Assembly: GCF_022557175.1 (NCBI RefSeq)
Contig: NZ_CP092915.1
Location: forward strand, 3,968,001-4,032,000
Reading direction: 5' to 3'
DNA from: Mycolicibacterium sp. YH-1
GTDB taxonomy: Bacteria; Actinomycetota; Actinomycetes; Mycobacteriales; Mycobacteriaceae
Length of the DNA: 64,000 nt
In this document: in pieces, positions 27,517 to 36,991 of the stretch
Layout: each line of letters begins with the position of its first letter
Numbering within the stretch: position 1 is the stretch's first letter
Position numbers and translations under genes: made by a program
Notes under the pieces: model-generated
Seen by the model: only the letters and a program-made list of their open reading frames with translations
Told to the model about the DNA's origin: nothing
The model's database searches: none

Positions 27517-29567
27517 GTCGGGGCGCCCACCTCGAGCAGTTCCGCAGTGGGAACAACGTTCTCGCGTGCCGCGATCCAGCCCGCGATAGCCTCGACGGCG
27601 GCGTCGCGCGGCACACCGTTGATCTGAGTGCGATCGGTGAACCGGAAGCTGACCGCTCCGGCCTCGACGTCACGATCCCCCGCCAGGAGCATGAACGGCA
27701 CCCGCTGGTTGGTCTGGTTCACGATCTTCTTGGCCATCCGATCGTCGCTGGCGTCGACCTCCGCGCGAATGCCGCGCTTCCTCAGTTGCGCGACAACGTC
27801 ATCGAGATACTCGACGTGGCCGTCGGCGACGGGGATCCCGACCACCTGCACCGGCGCCAGCCAGGCGGGGAACGCTCCCGCGTAGTGCTCGGTGAGCACT
27901 CCGAAGAAGCGCTCGATCGACCCGAACAGCGCGCGGTGGATGAGCACCGGGCGCTGGCGGGTGCCGTCGGCAGCGGTGTACTCGAGTTCGAACCGGTCCG
28001 GCATGTTGAAGTCGAGCTGGATCGTCGACATCTGCCAGCTGCGCCCGAGCGCGTCCTTGACCTGCACGGAGATCTTCGGTCCGTAGAACGCCGCGCCACC
28101 TGGATCGGGTACCAGGTCCAGGCCGGAGGCCTCGGCGACCTCACGCAGAGTCGCGGTCGCCTCCTCCCAGACGTCATCGTCGCCGACGTACTTCTCCGGG
28201 TCCTTGGTCGACAGCTCCAGGTAGTAGTCGTCGAGCCCGTAGTCGGACAGCAGGTCGAGCACGAACTGCAGCAGCGAGGTGAGCTCGTCACGCATGTGCT
28301 CGCGGGTGGTGTAGATGTGCGCGTCGTCCTGCGTCATCCCGCGCACTCGGGTCAGGCCGTGCACGACACCGGACTTCTCGTACCGGTACACCGAGCCGAA
28401 TTCGAAGAGCCGCAAAGGAAGTTCCCGATACGACCGGCCCCGCGACCGGTAGATCAGATGGTGCATCGGGCAGTTCATCGGCTTGAGGTAGTAGTCCTGG
28501 CCCGGCTTGCGGACGGCGCCGGCCTCGTCGAACTCGGCGTCGATGTGCATCGGCGGGTACATGCCGTCGGCGTACCACTCCAGGTGACCTGAGGTGACGT
28601 ACAGGTCCTTCTTGGTGATGTGCGGGGTGTTGACGAACTGGTAGCCGGCTTGCGAGTGCTTCTCCCGCGAGTAGTCCTCCAGCTCCTTGCGGATGATGCC
28701 GCCCTTGGGGTGGAAAACGGGCAGACCTGAGCCCAATTCGTCTGGGAAGCTGAACAGATCGAGTTCGACACCGAGCTTGCGGTGGTCGCGGCGCTGCGCC
28801 TCCTCGAGGAGTTCGAGGTGCGCCTCCATCGCCTCCTGCGACTCCCAAGCGGTGCCGTAGACCCGCTGCAGGCTGGCGTTGGCCTGGTCACCGCGCCAAT
28901 ACGCCGCCGAGCTGCGTGTCAGCTTGAACGCGGGAATGAACTTGGTGGTGGGGATGTGCGGGCCGCGGCACAGATCCCCCCAAACGCGTTCGCGCGTGCG
29001 GGGGTTGAGGTTGTCGTAGGCCGTCAGCTCGTCGCCGCCGACCTCCATCACATCGGGATCACCGGACTTGTCGTCGACGAGTTCGAGCTTGTAGGGCTCG
29101 TTGGCGAGCTCCTCGCGCGCGGCGTCCTTGGACTCATAGACCCGACGGTCGAACAGCTGGCCATCCTTGACGATCTTCTGCATGCGCTTCTCGAGCGCCG
29201 CGAGGTCCTCCGGGGTGAAGGCGCGGGGCACGTCGAAGTCGTAGTAGAAACCGTTGGCGATCGGCGGGCCGATGCCGAGCTTCGCCTCCGGGAACAGGTC
29301 CTGCACCGCCTGGGCCAGAACGTGTGCCGTTGAGTGCCGGATGACACTGCGACCGTCCTCGGTGTCGGCCGCGACGGGCGTCACCTCGACATCGGCGTCG
29401 GGAGTCCAGGACAGATCACGCAGCCGGCCCTCGGCGTCGCGCACGACGACGATCGCATTGGACGCGCCCCGGGTGGGCAAATCTGCCGCGCGGACGGCGG
29501 CCGCCGCGGTCGTCCCGGCAGCGACCCGGATCGGGGCTGCGGGGGCGGTGCTGGCGACGGCAGTCAT
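27513..29567 (-). CDS. thrS: Threonyl-tRNA synthetase
   Basis: Charges tRNA(Thr). The 684-residue class II enzyme has the N-terminal TGS domain, the editing domain with [17 protein letters not shown] and the zinc/editing motifs, the class II core ([13 protein letters not shown] as motif 2, [13 protein letters not shown] with a zinc-binding cysteine) and motif 3 [13 protein letters not shown], then the anticodon-binding domain with [13 protein letters not shown]. Length fits the family. No T-box leader is evident in the short upstream gap. It is first in the run into HIT-pgsA1-patA-pimA. Confidence 0.97.
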   Translation of the reverse strand: MTAVASTAPAAPIRVAAGTTAAAAVRAADLPTRGASNAIVVVRDAEGRLRDLSWTPDADVEVTPVAADTEDGRSVIRHSTAHVLAQAVQDLFPEAKLGIGPPIANGFYYDFDVPRAFTPEDLAALEKRMQKIVKDGQLFDRRVYESKDAAREELANEPYKLELVDDKSGDPDVMEVGGDELTAYDNLNPRTRERVWGDLCRGPHIPTTKFIPAFKLTRSSAAYWRGDQANASLQRVYGTAWESQEAMEAHLELLEEAQRRDHRKLGVELDLFSFPDELGSGLPVFHPKGGIIRKELEDYSREKHSQAGYQFVNTPHITKKDLYVTSGHLEWYADGMYPPMHIDAEFDEAGAVRKPGQDYYLKPMNCPMHHLIYRSRGRSYRELPLRLFEFGSVYRYEKSGVVHGLTRVRGMTQDDAHIYTTREHMRDELTSLLQFVLDLLSDYGLDDYYLELSTKDPEKYVGDDDVWEEATATLREVAEASGLDLVPDPGGAAFYGPKISVQVKDALGRSWQMSTIQLDFNMPDRFELEYTAADGTRQRPVLIHRALFGSIERFFGVLTEHYAGAFPAWLAPVQVVGIPVADGHVEYLDDVVAQLRKRGIRAEVDASDDRMAKKIVNQTNQRVPFMLLAGDRDVEAGAVSFRFTDRTQINGVPRDAAVEAIAGWIAARENVVPTAELLEVGAPT

Positions 29568-29631
29568 CGGTCGACTCCTAATAGTGGATCCTGGGTGTTC
29601 ACGGACGCGACCATGCTATCGGTGGGGGTGC

Positions 29632-30066
29632 TCACGACCCCAGGCCGATCGGACTCTTGAGCCAGGGCCACTCGATGCCGACCAGATTCGCCGACCAACT
29701 GAGCGCACCGAAAAGCCACAGCGTCGCGAGAACCACGGCACACGTGAACACCACGCCCAGCACCTGCACCCACATGCCCTGCGCCTTGAACCAGTCCATC
29801 ACGCGGTCATAGCGTTCGCGGGTGAACCTCAGCGCGTGCCGGGCCCAGGCGAACTCGGAGGCCAGAATGGCCAGGCCGATGAAGACGATCGCCCAGCCCG
29901 GGCCGGGATACGGGATCGCGAGAATGCCGACGAAGAGCACGACCGCACCCACGACCCCGACGACTATGCGGTAGGTGAAGTTCGCCGCGGGGCGCTCGCG
30001 AAGCTTGTCGCGCCAGCGCGCCCAACTCCGGACCCGCTTCAGATCGCCTTCGGTGTCCCCTGTCAC
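29632..30066 (-). CDS. PGPGW domain membrane protein (TIGR02611 type)
   Basis: A 144-residue protein of unknown function found in actinobacteria. It has two or three membrane helices and the PYPGPGWAIVFIGLAILASEF segment that defines the PGPGW domain, then a second hydrophobic stretch near GVVFTCAVVLATLWLFGAL. The start is a GTG that overlaps the stop of the thioesterase gene (GTGA). It lies about 65 bases upstream of thrS on the same strand and is probably co-transcribed with the thioesterase. Confidence 0.85.
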   Translation of the reverse strand: MTGDTEGDLKRVRSWARWRDKLRERPAANFTYRIVVGVVGAVVLFVGILAIPYPGPGWAIVFIGLAILASEFAWARHALRFTRERYDRVMDWFKAQGMWVQVLGVVFTCAVVLATLWLFGALSWSANLVGIEWPWLKSPIGLGS

Positions 30067-30683
30067 GGCTGTCCCGGGTTGAGCTTCACGAACAGTGCCT
30101 CGGCCTCGCACAGCACGTCATCGCCGTCGAGTAGTCGGCCCACGACGAAGATCTTTCGACCCTCGATCCGGTCGATCCCAGCGTCCACCTGCAACTCCTT
30201 GTCGATGGGTGCGATCCTGCGGTAGTTGACGTGCAGAAACGCCGTGCGGTTCTTCGGGCTCCCGCTGAGTGTGAAGGCGGTGAAGCCCAACAGCGAGTCG
30301 AACAGGTGCGAAAGGACGCCGCCGTGCACGGCTCCGTTGCGGCCGAGGTGGTAACGGCGGAACGAGGTGGTGCCGCGGAGGCGTCCATCCTCGCCCGTGT
30401 GCAGGTCCGTCGGTATCGACAGCACGCTGCCGCGGCCCGGCAGATCCATCCGCCGGCCCGATGGTGAGTGCCACTCGTCGGCGTCGAACGGCGCCAGCAG
30501 GCGGTTGACGTCGTCGAGGAGGTCGGCGGCCTTGGTGATCACGTCGTCCGGCGCGTCGGCGGCCCTGGCGTGGTCCTGCAGTTCGCGAACAGCCTCGACG
30601 AACCGGCCGTAGTCGGGGCCGCCCTGGTTGGTCGGCACCGGCGGGTTGAACCCACCTCCGGCGTGTGCGTTGTCGAGTGTCAC
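30063..30683 (-). CDS. PaaI-like hotdog thioesterase
   Basis: About 206 residues. The C-terminal half is a hotdog domain of the PaaI/4HBT type: YHLGRNGAVHGGVLSHLFDSLL with the HGG motif and a conserved acidic residue, then VNYRRIAPIDKELQVDA. The N-terminal 80 residues are helical and polar. I chose the GTG at 30683 with GGTGGGA upstream; the longer frame is the antisense of the DUF1990 gene. The likely reaction is hydrolysis of an acyl-CoA or aryl-CoA; the substrate is not evident. Confidence 0.85.
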   Translation of the reverse strand: MTLDNAHAGGGFNPPVPTNQGGPDYGRFVEAVRELQDHARAADAPDDVITKAADLLDDVNRLLAPFDADEWHSPSGRRMDLPGRGSVLSIPTDLHTGEDGRLRGTTSFRRYHLGRNGAVHGGVLSHLFDSLLGFTAFTLSGSPKNRTAFLHVNYRRIAPIDKELQVDAGIDRIEGRKIFVVGRLLDGDDVLCEAEALFVKLNPGQP

Positions 30684-30734
30684 GGGTCCCACCGTATGGG
30701 CTGGTTCATCGCACCTGGTGGCAAGGTGGGCCGG

Positions 30735-31244
30735 GTGATGCGCCGGCGAGCACTGAGCGACCTGTCCGACCTGCCCCTGACCTACGCCGAGGTGGGCGCG
30801 ACGGCGGGGCCGCTGCCTGCCGGATATCACCACGTGCACGAGTCGGCGGCGATCGGGCACGGCAGGACCCGCTTCGAGGAGGCGGCGGCCGCGGTGATGC
30901 GGTGGGGCATGCTGCGCGGTGCCGGCGCACGGGTCGAGGCGACATCGGAAGTGGCCGCCGTGGGATCGGAGGTCATCGTCACCCTCGGGCCAGTGAGCGT
31001 GCCGTGCCGGGTCGTCTACGTACTCGATGACCCGGACCACCGCGGGTTCGCCTACGGCACGCTGCCCGGTCACGCCGAGACCGGGGAGGAACTGTTCGCC
31101 GTCCGCTACGACGCCGCCGATGACACGGTGTACGCCGAGGTGACGGCGTTCTCCCGGCACGGCGCCTGGTGGAGCAGGTTGGCGGGTCCGCTGACCTCGC
31201 TGGTCCAGCACGTGGTCAGCAAGCGCTACGTGCGGGCTGTGTAG
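30735..31244 (+). CDS. DUF1990 family protein
   Basis: About 169 residues matching DUF1990 (SRPBCC-like fold): LTYAEVGATAG, GRTRFEEAAAAVMRWGMLRGAG, YGTLPGHAETGEELF and VTAFSRHGAWWSRLAGPLTS. The function of the family is unknown; a ligand-binding role is guessed from the fold. Start could be the GTG at 30735, the ATG directly after it, or an ATG at 30696. It is divergent from the thioesterase gene and overlaps the next gene, on the other strand, by 29 bases at its 3' end. Confidence 0.85.
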   Translation: MMRRRALSDLSDLPLTYAEVGATAGPLPAGYHHVHESAAIGHGRTRFEEAAAAVMRWGMLRGAGARVEATSEVAAVGSEVIVTLGPVSVPCRVVYVLDDPDHRGFAYGTLPGHAETGEELFAVRYDAADDTVYAEVTAFSRHGAWWSRLAGPLTSLVQHVVSKRYVRAV

Positions 31245-32307
31245 CGGGGTCAGGGCTGTCTGCGGTCGACCGCGCGGCGACCTCGACCTGATAGGACAGC
31301 ACCGCCATCGCGAACAGTCCGATCGACAGGTTGATCAACGCACCGAACCCCTCGGTGGCGAAGTCGACGAGCGCGTTGAGGAGAGTGAAGATCAGCGCCG
31401 CGTTACGCAGCCAGCGCAGCGGCCACACCTCGCGGGTGCGGCGTCGCGCGATCATGGCCGGCAGGGCGATGCCGAGAGTGAGCACCGCGGTGACGAGCAG
31501 GATCACTGACGGCACACTGAGGCCGTCGAGTCTCACGGTGAGGTCGTCGTCCTGGTAGAAGTAGCCGCCCAGCGCGACGCCAAGGGCGCCCAGCGACACA
31601 CCAAGGAATGATCCGAGCACCAGCAGCCAGCCGACGACGGGTACCCACCGGGGGCTGCGGAAGAAGTCGGGGATCAGCCCGAGCGCCCACTGCCTGGCGG
31701 CGTGCACCCGATCGGACGCGGGGTTAGCCGCGACGAGCAGTCCCCCGACGAGGCGAGCCTCGTCGGCATCGGCGCCGAGTTCGCGGGCGCGGTCGACGAG
31801 GGTGAGTCCGATCTCGCGGCGACGGGTGGCCAGGCCTCTGGCGACACCGTCGGCCGCGATGCTCGCTGCCGATGCCAGGCACTCGCCGGCATTCAGCGGC
31901 CGAATGTCGCGGACCATCCGGGCTCCGACCAGGATGACGACCACCAGGATGTACATGATCTCGGCGGCGGGTCCGTAGAAGTAGTCGTTGTCCTTGGTGA
32001 CGAACTTCCCGATCTCGTCGAGGAAGAGCCCGAATCCGATGCCGCCCAACACCACGCACAGCATGCGGGTGCCGAAACCCAGTGCCATCCACCCGATGAC
32101 GAGCGCCAGCATCATCAGCGCGCCGCCCCACAGCGCGTGCGCGATGTGCAGGTTGCCACCGCCGATCTGGGGGTAGCCGGTCAGCTCCAGATAGCCCCTG
32201 GTGATCAGGATCGTCAGGATGGCGATGATGATGAACGCCTCGGCGGCGCTCGAGCCGATTGCGCTGCGCGTGATCGCGCCGTGGCGCCTACGACGTGTCG
32301 CTGCCAC
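31216..32307 (-). CDS. Large integral membrane protein of unknown function
   Basis: A 363-residue protein with about eight hydrophobic helices in two groups, separated by a soluble segment (about residues 140-210, with RRREIGLTLVDRARELGADADEARLV). The first group includes HIAHALWGGALMMLALVIGW and GFGLFLDEIGKFVTKDNDYFYG, a motif seen in other uncharacterised actinobacterial membrane proteins. The GTG start follows GGAGG at ideal distance. It was not matched to a known transporter. It converges on the DUF1990 gene with a 29-base overlap. Confidence 0.75.
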   Translation of the reverse strand: MAATRRRRHGAITRSAIGSSAAEAFIIIAILTILITRGYLELTGYPQIGGGNLHIAHALWGGALMMLALVIGWMALGFGTRMLCVVLGGIGFGLFLDEIGKFVTKDNDYFYGPAAEIMYILVVVILVGARMVRDIRPLNAGECLASAASIAADGVARGLATRRREIGLTLVDRARELGADADEARLVGGLLVAANPASDRVHAARQWALGLIPDFFRSPRWVPVVGWLLVLGSFLGVSLGALGVALGGYFYQDDDLTVRLDGLSVPSVILLVTAVLTLGIALPAMIARRRTREVWPLRWLRNAALIFTLLNALVDFATEGFGALINLSIGLFAMAVLSYQVEVAARSTADSPDPATQPARSAC

Positions 32308-32356
32308 GTAACCTCCGGTCGATGAGACTGATTCACCGCATGGTATCGCGCAGCAT

Positions 32357-33247
32357 CTAGACGGGAAGCGTTGTGCCGGTTTCGTTCTCGGCGAACTCGA
32401 CAACCCGCGCACCCAACTCGTAGTCGCACGCGACGGTGGATCGTCCGATCAACACCGGACCCCCGCGTAGACCCATCCGCCCCTCAACCCCGACGTAGCT
32501 GCCGGGCGGGATCGGCTCGCTGATGCAGTACAGAGTGGGCGCCGCTCCCTGCTCGATATCGTTGGCGAGGTACTTGCCCACCGCCTGCACCCCGCGATGT
32601 GCCAGCGCCATCAGCGGCTTGTCCGAGACATGAGACAGGTTGGAGGCCACCCATCCCGGGTGTGTGAGCTGGGCGACGACCGGCGAATGTGCCACGCGCA
32701 GTCGGCGATCCAGCTCGAGTCCCCACAGCATGACGGCGAGCTTGGAGCGCTGATAGGCACCCATGGCGGTCCACTTGTTGGCGCGCAGGTGCATATCGTC
32801 AAGGCGCAGCGTGGCGGACTTGTGCGCCTCGGAGCCGACGTTGATGATCTGGGACCGCACCCTGGGAAGCATCAGGTTGGTCAGGGCGAAAGGCCCCAAC
32901 AGGTTGGTTCCGAGCGTCATCTCGAAGCTGTCGACGGTCTCGGCGCGATGCTGGGTGACCACGCCCGCATTGTTGATGAGGATGTCTACGTCGCCATCGA
33001 GTCGATCGCCGAACGAGCGCACCGAGGACATGTCGGCCAGGTCGAGTGCGACCACCGAGGTGGATCCGCCGATCTCGGCGGCGCGTTGCGCCCCCAGGGT
33101 GGTGTTCCGCACGGCGAGCACGACGTGCGCTCCGGCGCGCACCAGCGCTCGGGCCGTGCCGAGGCCAACGCCGTTGCTGGCTCCGGTCACGACGATCCGC
33201 TGTCCACTCAAGTTGCCGAGCCGCGCCGGCGACCACTGTGACGTCAT
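32357..33247 (-). CDS. Short-chain dehydrogenase/reductase
   Basis: Classical SDR of 296 residues with an extended C-terminus like retinol dehydrogenase/WW-domain oxidoreductase relatives. The NAD(P) motif is VVTGASNGVG (about 19-28), NNAG is present, and the catalytic Tyr and Lys occur in YQRSKLAVM. An aspartate after ALDLADMSSV marks adenine binding. The ATG at 33247 has AGGG upstream. It follows the CoA-transferase gene by 31 bases and may be in one transcript with it. Substrate unknown; many mycobacterial relatives act on lipids or steroids. Confidence 0.88.
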   Translation of the reverse strand: MTSQWSPARLGNLSGQRIVVTGASNGVGLGTARALVRAGAHVVLAVRNTTLGAQRAAEIGGSTSVVALDLADMSSVRSFGDRLDGDVDILINNAGVVTQHRAETVDSFEMTLGTNLLGPFALTNLMLPRVRSQIINVGSEAHKSATLRLDDMHLRANKWTAMGAYQRSKLAVMLWGLELDRRLRVAHSPVVAQLTHPGWVASNLSHVSDKPLMALAHRGVQAVGKYLANDIEQGAAPTLYCISEPIPPGSYVGVEGRMGLRGGPVLIGRSTVACDYELGARVVEFAENETGTTLPV

Positions 33248-33278
33248 CGTGCCGACCCTACAGAGACGTGGGCAGATG

Positions 33279-34505
33279 TCAGGCGATCGCGCCGGAGTCC
33301 TTGAGGGCTGCAATCCGATCCCAGTCCAGCCCGATCTCCATCAGCACCAGCTCAGTGTGCTCGGACGCCTGCGGCGCACGCGTGGTCTCGAGCGGCTCGT
33401 GGTTGAACTGAACCGGACCTCGCACCACCTTGAACGGGGCGCCACCGTCCGCCGACTCGACCTCGACGATCATGTCGTTGGCGATGGCCTGTTCGTCGGT
33501 GGCGAGATCGGTCAGGCTCTGGAACGGCGCCCACTGGCCCCGCATCGTCTTGAGGTGCTCGCGCCAGTAGTCGAAGGGCTTGCTGCGGAACGCATCCGCG
33601 ATCAGCTCAACGGCGGCCGAGGCGTTCTCGATCAGCGGCATCACATCGCAGAATCGCGGGTCGTCGGCGAGCTGCGGCAGGCCCAGGTGCTCGAAGGCAT
33701 CGCGGATGTAGCCAGTCGGGCTGACGATGCACAGGTTGATGGTGCCACCGTCGGAGGTGAGGTAGTTGCCTAGAAACGGATTCACCGACGGGGCAACGGA
33801 GTCCGGCATCAGCGAACGCATCGTCTCCCCGGTCTCCATGCCCTGGGTCACGCTCGCGCCCGCGGCCCACCACGCCGTGCTCAGCAGCGAGACGTCGATC
33901 TCGGCGGTCTCCCCCGTGCGCTCCCGATGGAACAGCGCGGCCGAGATGCCGCCCGCGATGTTCATCCCGCCGATCGAGTCGCCGAACGCGGGGATGCCCT
34001 GGGACAGTGCGCCACCGATCTCCTCCGGCGTGAGCGCGTGTCCGACACCGCTGCGCGTCCAGAACGCCGTGCCGTCGAATCCGCCGACCAGTCGTTCCGG
34101 ACCCTTGTCGCCGTACGCACTGCCGCGGGCGTAGATGATGTTCGGGTTGACCGCGCGGATGTGCTCGACGTCGAACTTGTTCTTCTGACGCTGCGCCGGC
34201 ATGTAATTGGTGAGGAACACGTCCGCGGTCTTGGCGAGCTCGTAGAGGACTTCCTGCCCCTCGGCGGTCGACACGTCGATGCCGACGCTTCGCTTGCCGC
34301 GGTTGGGGTGCTCGATCAGCGGGTGACGGTTGGGGTCGAGTTGAAAGCCGCCCATGTTGATGAAGCCGCGCTGGGTGTCGCCGCGCACGGGGTGCTCGAC
34401 CTTGATGACGTCGGCTCCCCAGTCGGCCAGAATCGCGCCCGCGGCGGGCACGAAGGTGAACTGTGCAACCTCGAGAACGCGTACGCCCTCCATCACCTTG
34501 ATCAC
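33279..34505 (-). CDS. CaiB/BaiF family (class III) CoA-transferase
   Basis: Moves CoA between carboxylic acids. The 408-residue protein has the family pattern: MEGVRVLEVAQFTFVPAAGAILADWGADVIKVE at the N-terminus, NRGKRSVGIDVSTAEG, the region NPNIIYARGSAYG and GFDGTAFWTRSGV that carries the catalytic aspartate, and GMNIAGGISAALFHRERTG. It is the first gene leftwards from the GntR gene and is separated from it by 80 bases, so it could be regulated by the same GntR protein or be independent. The acyl substrate cannot be told. Confidence 0.9.
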   Translation of the reverse strand: MIKVMEGVRVLEVAQFTFVPAAGAILADWGADVIKVEHPVRGDTQRGFINMGGFQLDPNRHPLIEHPNRGKRSVGIDVSTAEGQEVLYELAKTADVFLTNYMPAQRQKNKFDVEHIRAVNPNIIYARGSAYGDKGPERLVGGFDGTAFWTRSGVGHALTPEEIGGALSQGIPAFGDSIGGMNIAGGISAALFHRERTGETAEIDVSLLSTAWWAAGASVTQGMETGETMRSLMPDSVAPSVNPFLGNYLTSDGGTINLCIVSPTGYIRDAFEHLGLPQLADDPRFCDVMPLIENASAAVELIADAFRSKPFDYWREHLKTMRGQWAPFQSLTDLATDEQAIANDMIVEVESADGGAPFKVVRGPVQFNHEPLETTRAPQASEHTELVLMEIGLDWDRIAALKDSGAIA

Positions 34506-34584
34506 GTCAGGACTCCCAACATCGTCGTCAGCCGGCCTTACACCTGAAGCTCTTACTGTAAACGATGCGGCATCATGCTCGGGG

Positions 34585-35250
34585 TCACCGTGTCGCGGCG
34601 AGCAATGACCGCGCGCTTGCCACTATGTGCTCGTCGAGCGCGGCCTTCCGCCCCTCCGGCCCGCCGTGAACCATCGCGTGTATCAGTGCCCGGTGCTCCT
34701 CGGGGATCGCGAGTGGGCTGACATGGCTTTTGGCCAGCCGATGAATCTGCATCCGGATCCGCGGCTGCACACTGGCCCACAGCTGAAGCGCGTGCTCGGA
34801 ATGGGCACTCTTGACAATAGTTTCGTGGAATAGCACGTCCAACTCATTGAGAAGGTCGAGGTCGCCATGCCTGGCCGCCTCGTCCATACGCTTCACTAAC
34901 TGCCCCAACTCCGACATGGTCCCGGGGTCGGAGCTGGCGTTCTCGATCGCGAAGGTCTCGATCGCCAGACGGACAGGCAGCAGTACGCCGAGTAGCTCGT
35001 CGGCACTCACCGCCGTGACAAAGGCGCCCCGGTTGGGGATGTGATGGACGAGTCCCTCGCTTTCCAGTTGGCGTAGCGCTTCCCTGACCGGCCCCGGGCT
35101 GGCCTGCAGGTGTACGGCGAGAACGTCCTGTTTGAGCTGCGCGCCAGGGGCCAGATGCCCTTTCACGATCTGTTCACGCAGCCAGTCAGCGATCTGGTGA
35201 CGCCTGGAGGACGGGACCGGGCTGGGCGCCGGGACGGCCAGCGGTTCCAT
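34585..35250 (-). CDS. GntR/FadR family transcriptional regulator
   Basis: About 221 residues. The N-terminal winged helix-turn-helix reads HQIADWLREQIVKGHLAPGA, LKQDVLAVHLQASPGPVREALRQLE; the C-terminal all-helical FCD ligand-binding domain follows, with histidines at the places where this family binds metal (FHETI, HRALIHAMVHGG, ALDEHI). The start is taken as the ATG at 35250; a TTG four codons upstream has a better GGAGA site. It is divergent from the ABC/acid-sugar operon, whose promoter carries a large inverted repeat, so it is very likely the repressor, relieved by an acid-sugar or amino-acid-like intermediate. Confidence 0.92.
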   Translation of the reverse strand: MEPLAVPAPSPVPSSRRHQIADWLREQIVKGHLAPGAQLKQDVLAVHLQASPGPVREALRQLESEGLVHHIPNRGAFVTAVSADELLGVLLPVRLAIETFAIENASSDPGTMSELGQLVKRMDEAARHGDLDLLNELDVLFHETIVKSAHSEHALQLWASVQPRIRMQIHRLAKSHVSPLAIPEEHRALIHAMVHGGPEGRKAALDEHIVASARSLLAATR

Positions 35251-35362
35251 GGCACCGGTCAATCGCCCATCTCCCTTCGCGCGGTCACCCGCGAGTACTC
35301 GTCGAAATCCTATGCAGCCCCACCCGCCCAGGCGATGCACCTCGACGACTTGCGAAGAAGTC

Positions 35363-35399
35363 TTGCACAGATTACAGATTATAGATAATCTCTGATCTG
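35363..35399 (+). promoter_or_regulatory. Promoter and overlapping GntR operator of the importer/acid-sugar operon
   Basis: A -35 element TTGCAC (35363-35368), 17-base spacer and -10 element TAATCT (35386-35391) point to the right. A 32-base inverted repeat (arms 35368-35382 and 35385-35399, centre AGATTATAGATAATCT, 13 of 15 pairs matched) covers the spacer and the -10. This AT-rich block stands out from the GC-rich surroundings. Repression by the adjacent GntR protein would block the polymerase directly. Confidence 0.7.
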
Positions 35400-35470
35400 C
35401 TTCAGGGGCCAGTTCAGGTCCGGCCTGTGGCCTCCTCCGCTGCCAAACCCCCACCGATTAAAGGAAACTC

Positions 35471-36292
35471 ATGCGAAAAGGCATTTGCACCGCCCTTGCG
35501 GCGCTCGCCGCGACCGCTGCGGTGCTCACGTCCGGCTGCACGTCCTCGGATCAGGCCGGACCGGTGTCCGCTCAAGTAAGCACGCTCTCGAAGGTCCTCA
35601 GCTCGAAGAAGATCTCTGTCGGAGTCTTCGCCGACGCACCCCCGTATGCCGTGATGAACAGCTCGGGTGAGTACGAGGGATTTGATATCGACAAGGCACG
35701 AGCGCTTGCCGAGTCACTGGGTGCCGAGGTCGAGTTCGTCAGCGCGACGAACGCCAGCCGGATACCCATGCTCGAAACCGGCAAGGTCGATGTGGTCATC
35801 GCGGCTCTAACGAACTTGGACGAGCGCGCCCAGGTGGTCGCTATGAGCCGGCCATACGCCTCGGAAGGGCAACTTGTTGTGGTGCCCGTCGACAGCCCGA
35901 TCCGCAGTTACGACGATCTGTCCGGCCGCGCGGTAGCCGCCACCCGTGGCAGTGTTCCAGCGACCATTCTGGAATCGCAGTTCCCTGAGGCTAATCCGAG
36001 CCTGTTCGAGGCGGTGGCCGACTCCATCCAGGCGCTGCGAAGCAGCAAGGTGGACGCACTCATGGAGAGCACCGCCGTCGTTGCAGAGATACGCAAGAGC
36101 GAGGGTGCTGCCATTCGGGTTCTCGACGTTCCCGCTCTCGCACCGTCACTCGTCTCATTCGGCGTCAAGATGGGTGACCAAATCTGGCTGAACTACGTGA
36201 ACAACTTCATCATGAATTACAACATCAGCCAGGCCGGGAACGACTCCTACAACCGATGGCTCGGCATTGACGTCCCCGAACTCATCAAGTAG
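35471..36292 (+). CDS. ABC importer substrate-binding lipoprotein, polar amino acid family 3
   Basis: Captures the transported compound outside the cell. The 273 residues start with a lipoprotein signal whose lipobox LTSGC puts the lipidated cysteine at 23. The mature part matches family 3 solute-binding proteins: ISVGVFADAPPYAVMNSSG, YEGFDIDKARALAESLG, KVDVVIAALTNLDER. These normally bind polar amino acids. AAAGGAAACTC precedes the ATG. It is the first gene of a seven- to eight-gene operon under the GntR-type operator, and the nearby catabolic genes suggest an amino-acid-like sugar acid as ligand. Confidence 0.92.
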   Translation: MRKGICTALAALAATAAVLTSGCTSSDQAGPVSAQVSTLSKVLSSKKISVGVFADAPPYAVMNSSGEYEGFDIDKARALAESLGAEVEFVSATNASRIPMLETGKVDVVIAALTNLDERAQVVAMSRPYASEGQLVVVPVDSPIRSYDDLSGRAVAATRGSVPATILESQFPEANPSLFEAVADSIQALRSSKVDALMESTAVVAEIRKSEGAAIRVLDVPALAPSLVSFGVKMGDQIWLNYVNNFIMNYNISQAGNDSYNRWLGIDVPELIK

Positions 36293-36325
36293 CCGGCACG
36301 CAACGCAGCCAACGTCCAGGAACAG

Positions 36326-36991
36326 ATGATGCAGCTCTACTACGGAGATATGATCCCCTTTCTCGGCGTGCTCATGAAGGGACTGGGCGTCAGCGTTGGG
36401 GTGAGCCTGGCCGCGGCAGTGGCAGGCGGCGCGTTCGGAATCCTGCTCTATGCAGGGCGCACGTCCGGGTTGCGGGCACTCCGCGTCGCCGCCTTGGTGT
36501 ATATCGAGGTCATTCGGAACACTCCCCTGCTTCTGCAGCTCTACCTCATCTATTTCGCACTCCCCGATGCCGGAGTCAATCTGGATCCGGTCGCGGCGGG
36601 CATCTTGGCGCTGAGCGTCAACAACGCCGCGTACATGGCCGAGATATACCGTGCCGGTTTGCAATCCGTGCCCGACGGGCTGCGGGAGGCCGGAGCGGCA
36701 TTGGGGTTGAGTTCGAGTGACACGTTCTGGCGGGTGCTGTTCCCACCGGCGATGCGAAATGTGTTGCCGGCGATCACCAACCAGACGATCCTGCTCTTCC
36801 TGGCCTCGTCGATCACCTCAGTGATCGCGCTGCCGGACCTGATGCACGTGATGATGGGGATCACCTCGACGACCTTCCGCACCATCGAAGCGTTCACGGT
36901 GGGCGGACTCCTCTACTTCGCCGTCGCATTCTTCATCGCGAGCTCGTCACGGCTCGTCGAAACCCGGTTCATCAAGTGGAAGGTGGCGTGA
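36326..36991 (+). CDS. ABC permease, polar amino acid (HisM/GlnP) type
   Basis: Integral membrane subunit of the importer, 221 residues with about five helices. It has the EAA-like loop LQSVPDGLREAGAALGLSSS that contacts the ATPase, and the HisM-family start GMGVSVGVSL-like region KGLGVSVGVSLAAAVAGG with RNTPLLLQLYLIYFALP. It lies 33 bases after the binding protein gene and its TGA shares a base with the ATG of the second permease (TGATG), so a heterodimeric channel is expected. Confidence 0.93.
   Translation: MMQLYYGDMIPFLGVLMKGLGVSVGVSLAAAVAGGAFGILLYAGRTSGLRALRVAALVYIEVIRNTPLLLQLYLIYFALPDAGVNLDPVAAGILALSVNNAAYMAEIYRAGLQSVPDGLREAGAALGLSSSDTFWRVLFPPAMRNVLPAITNQTILLFLASSITSVIALPDLMHVMMGITSTTFRTIEAFTVGGLLYFAVAFFIASSSRLVETRFIKWKVA

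Noticed and set aside
29568..29631. T-box or other tRNA-sensing leader before thrS
   Set aside because: The gap is only 64 bases and shows no specifier loop or T-box consensus.
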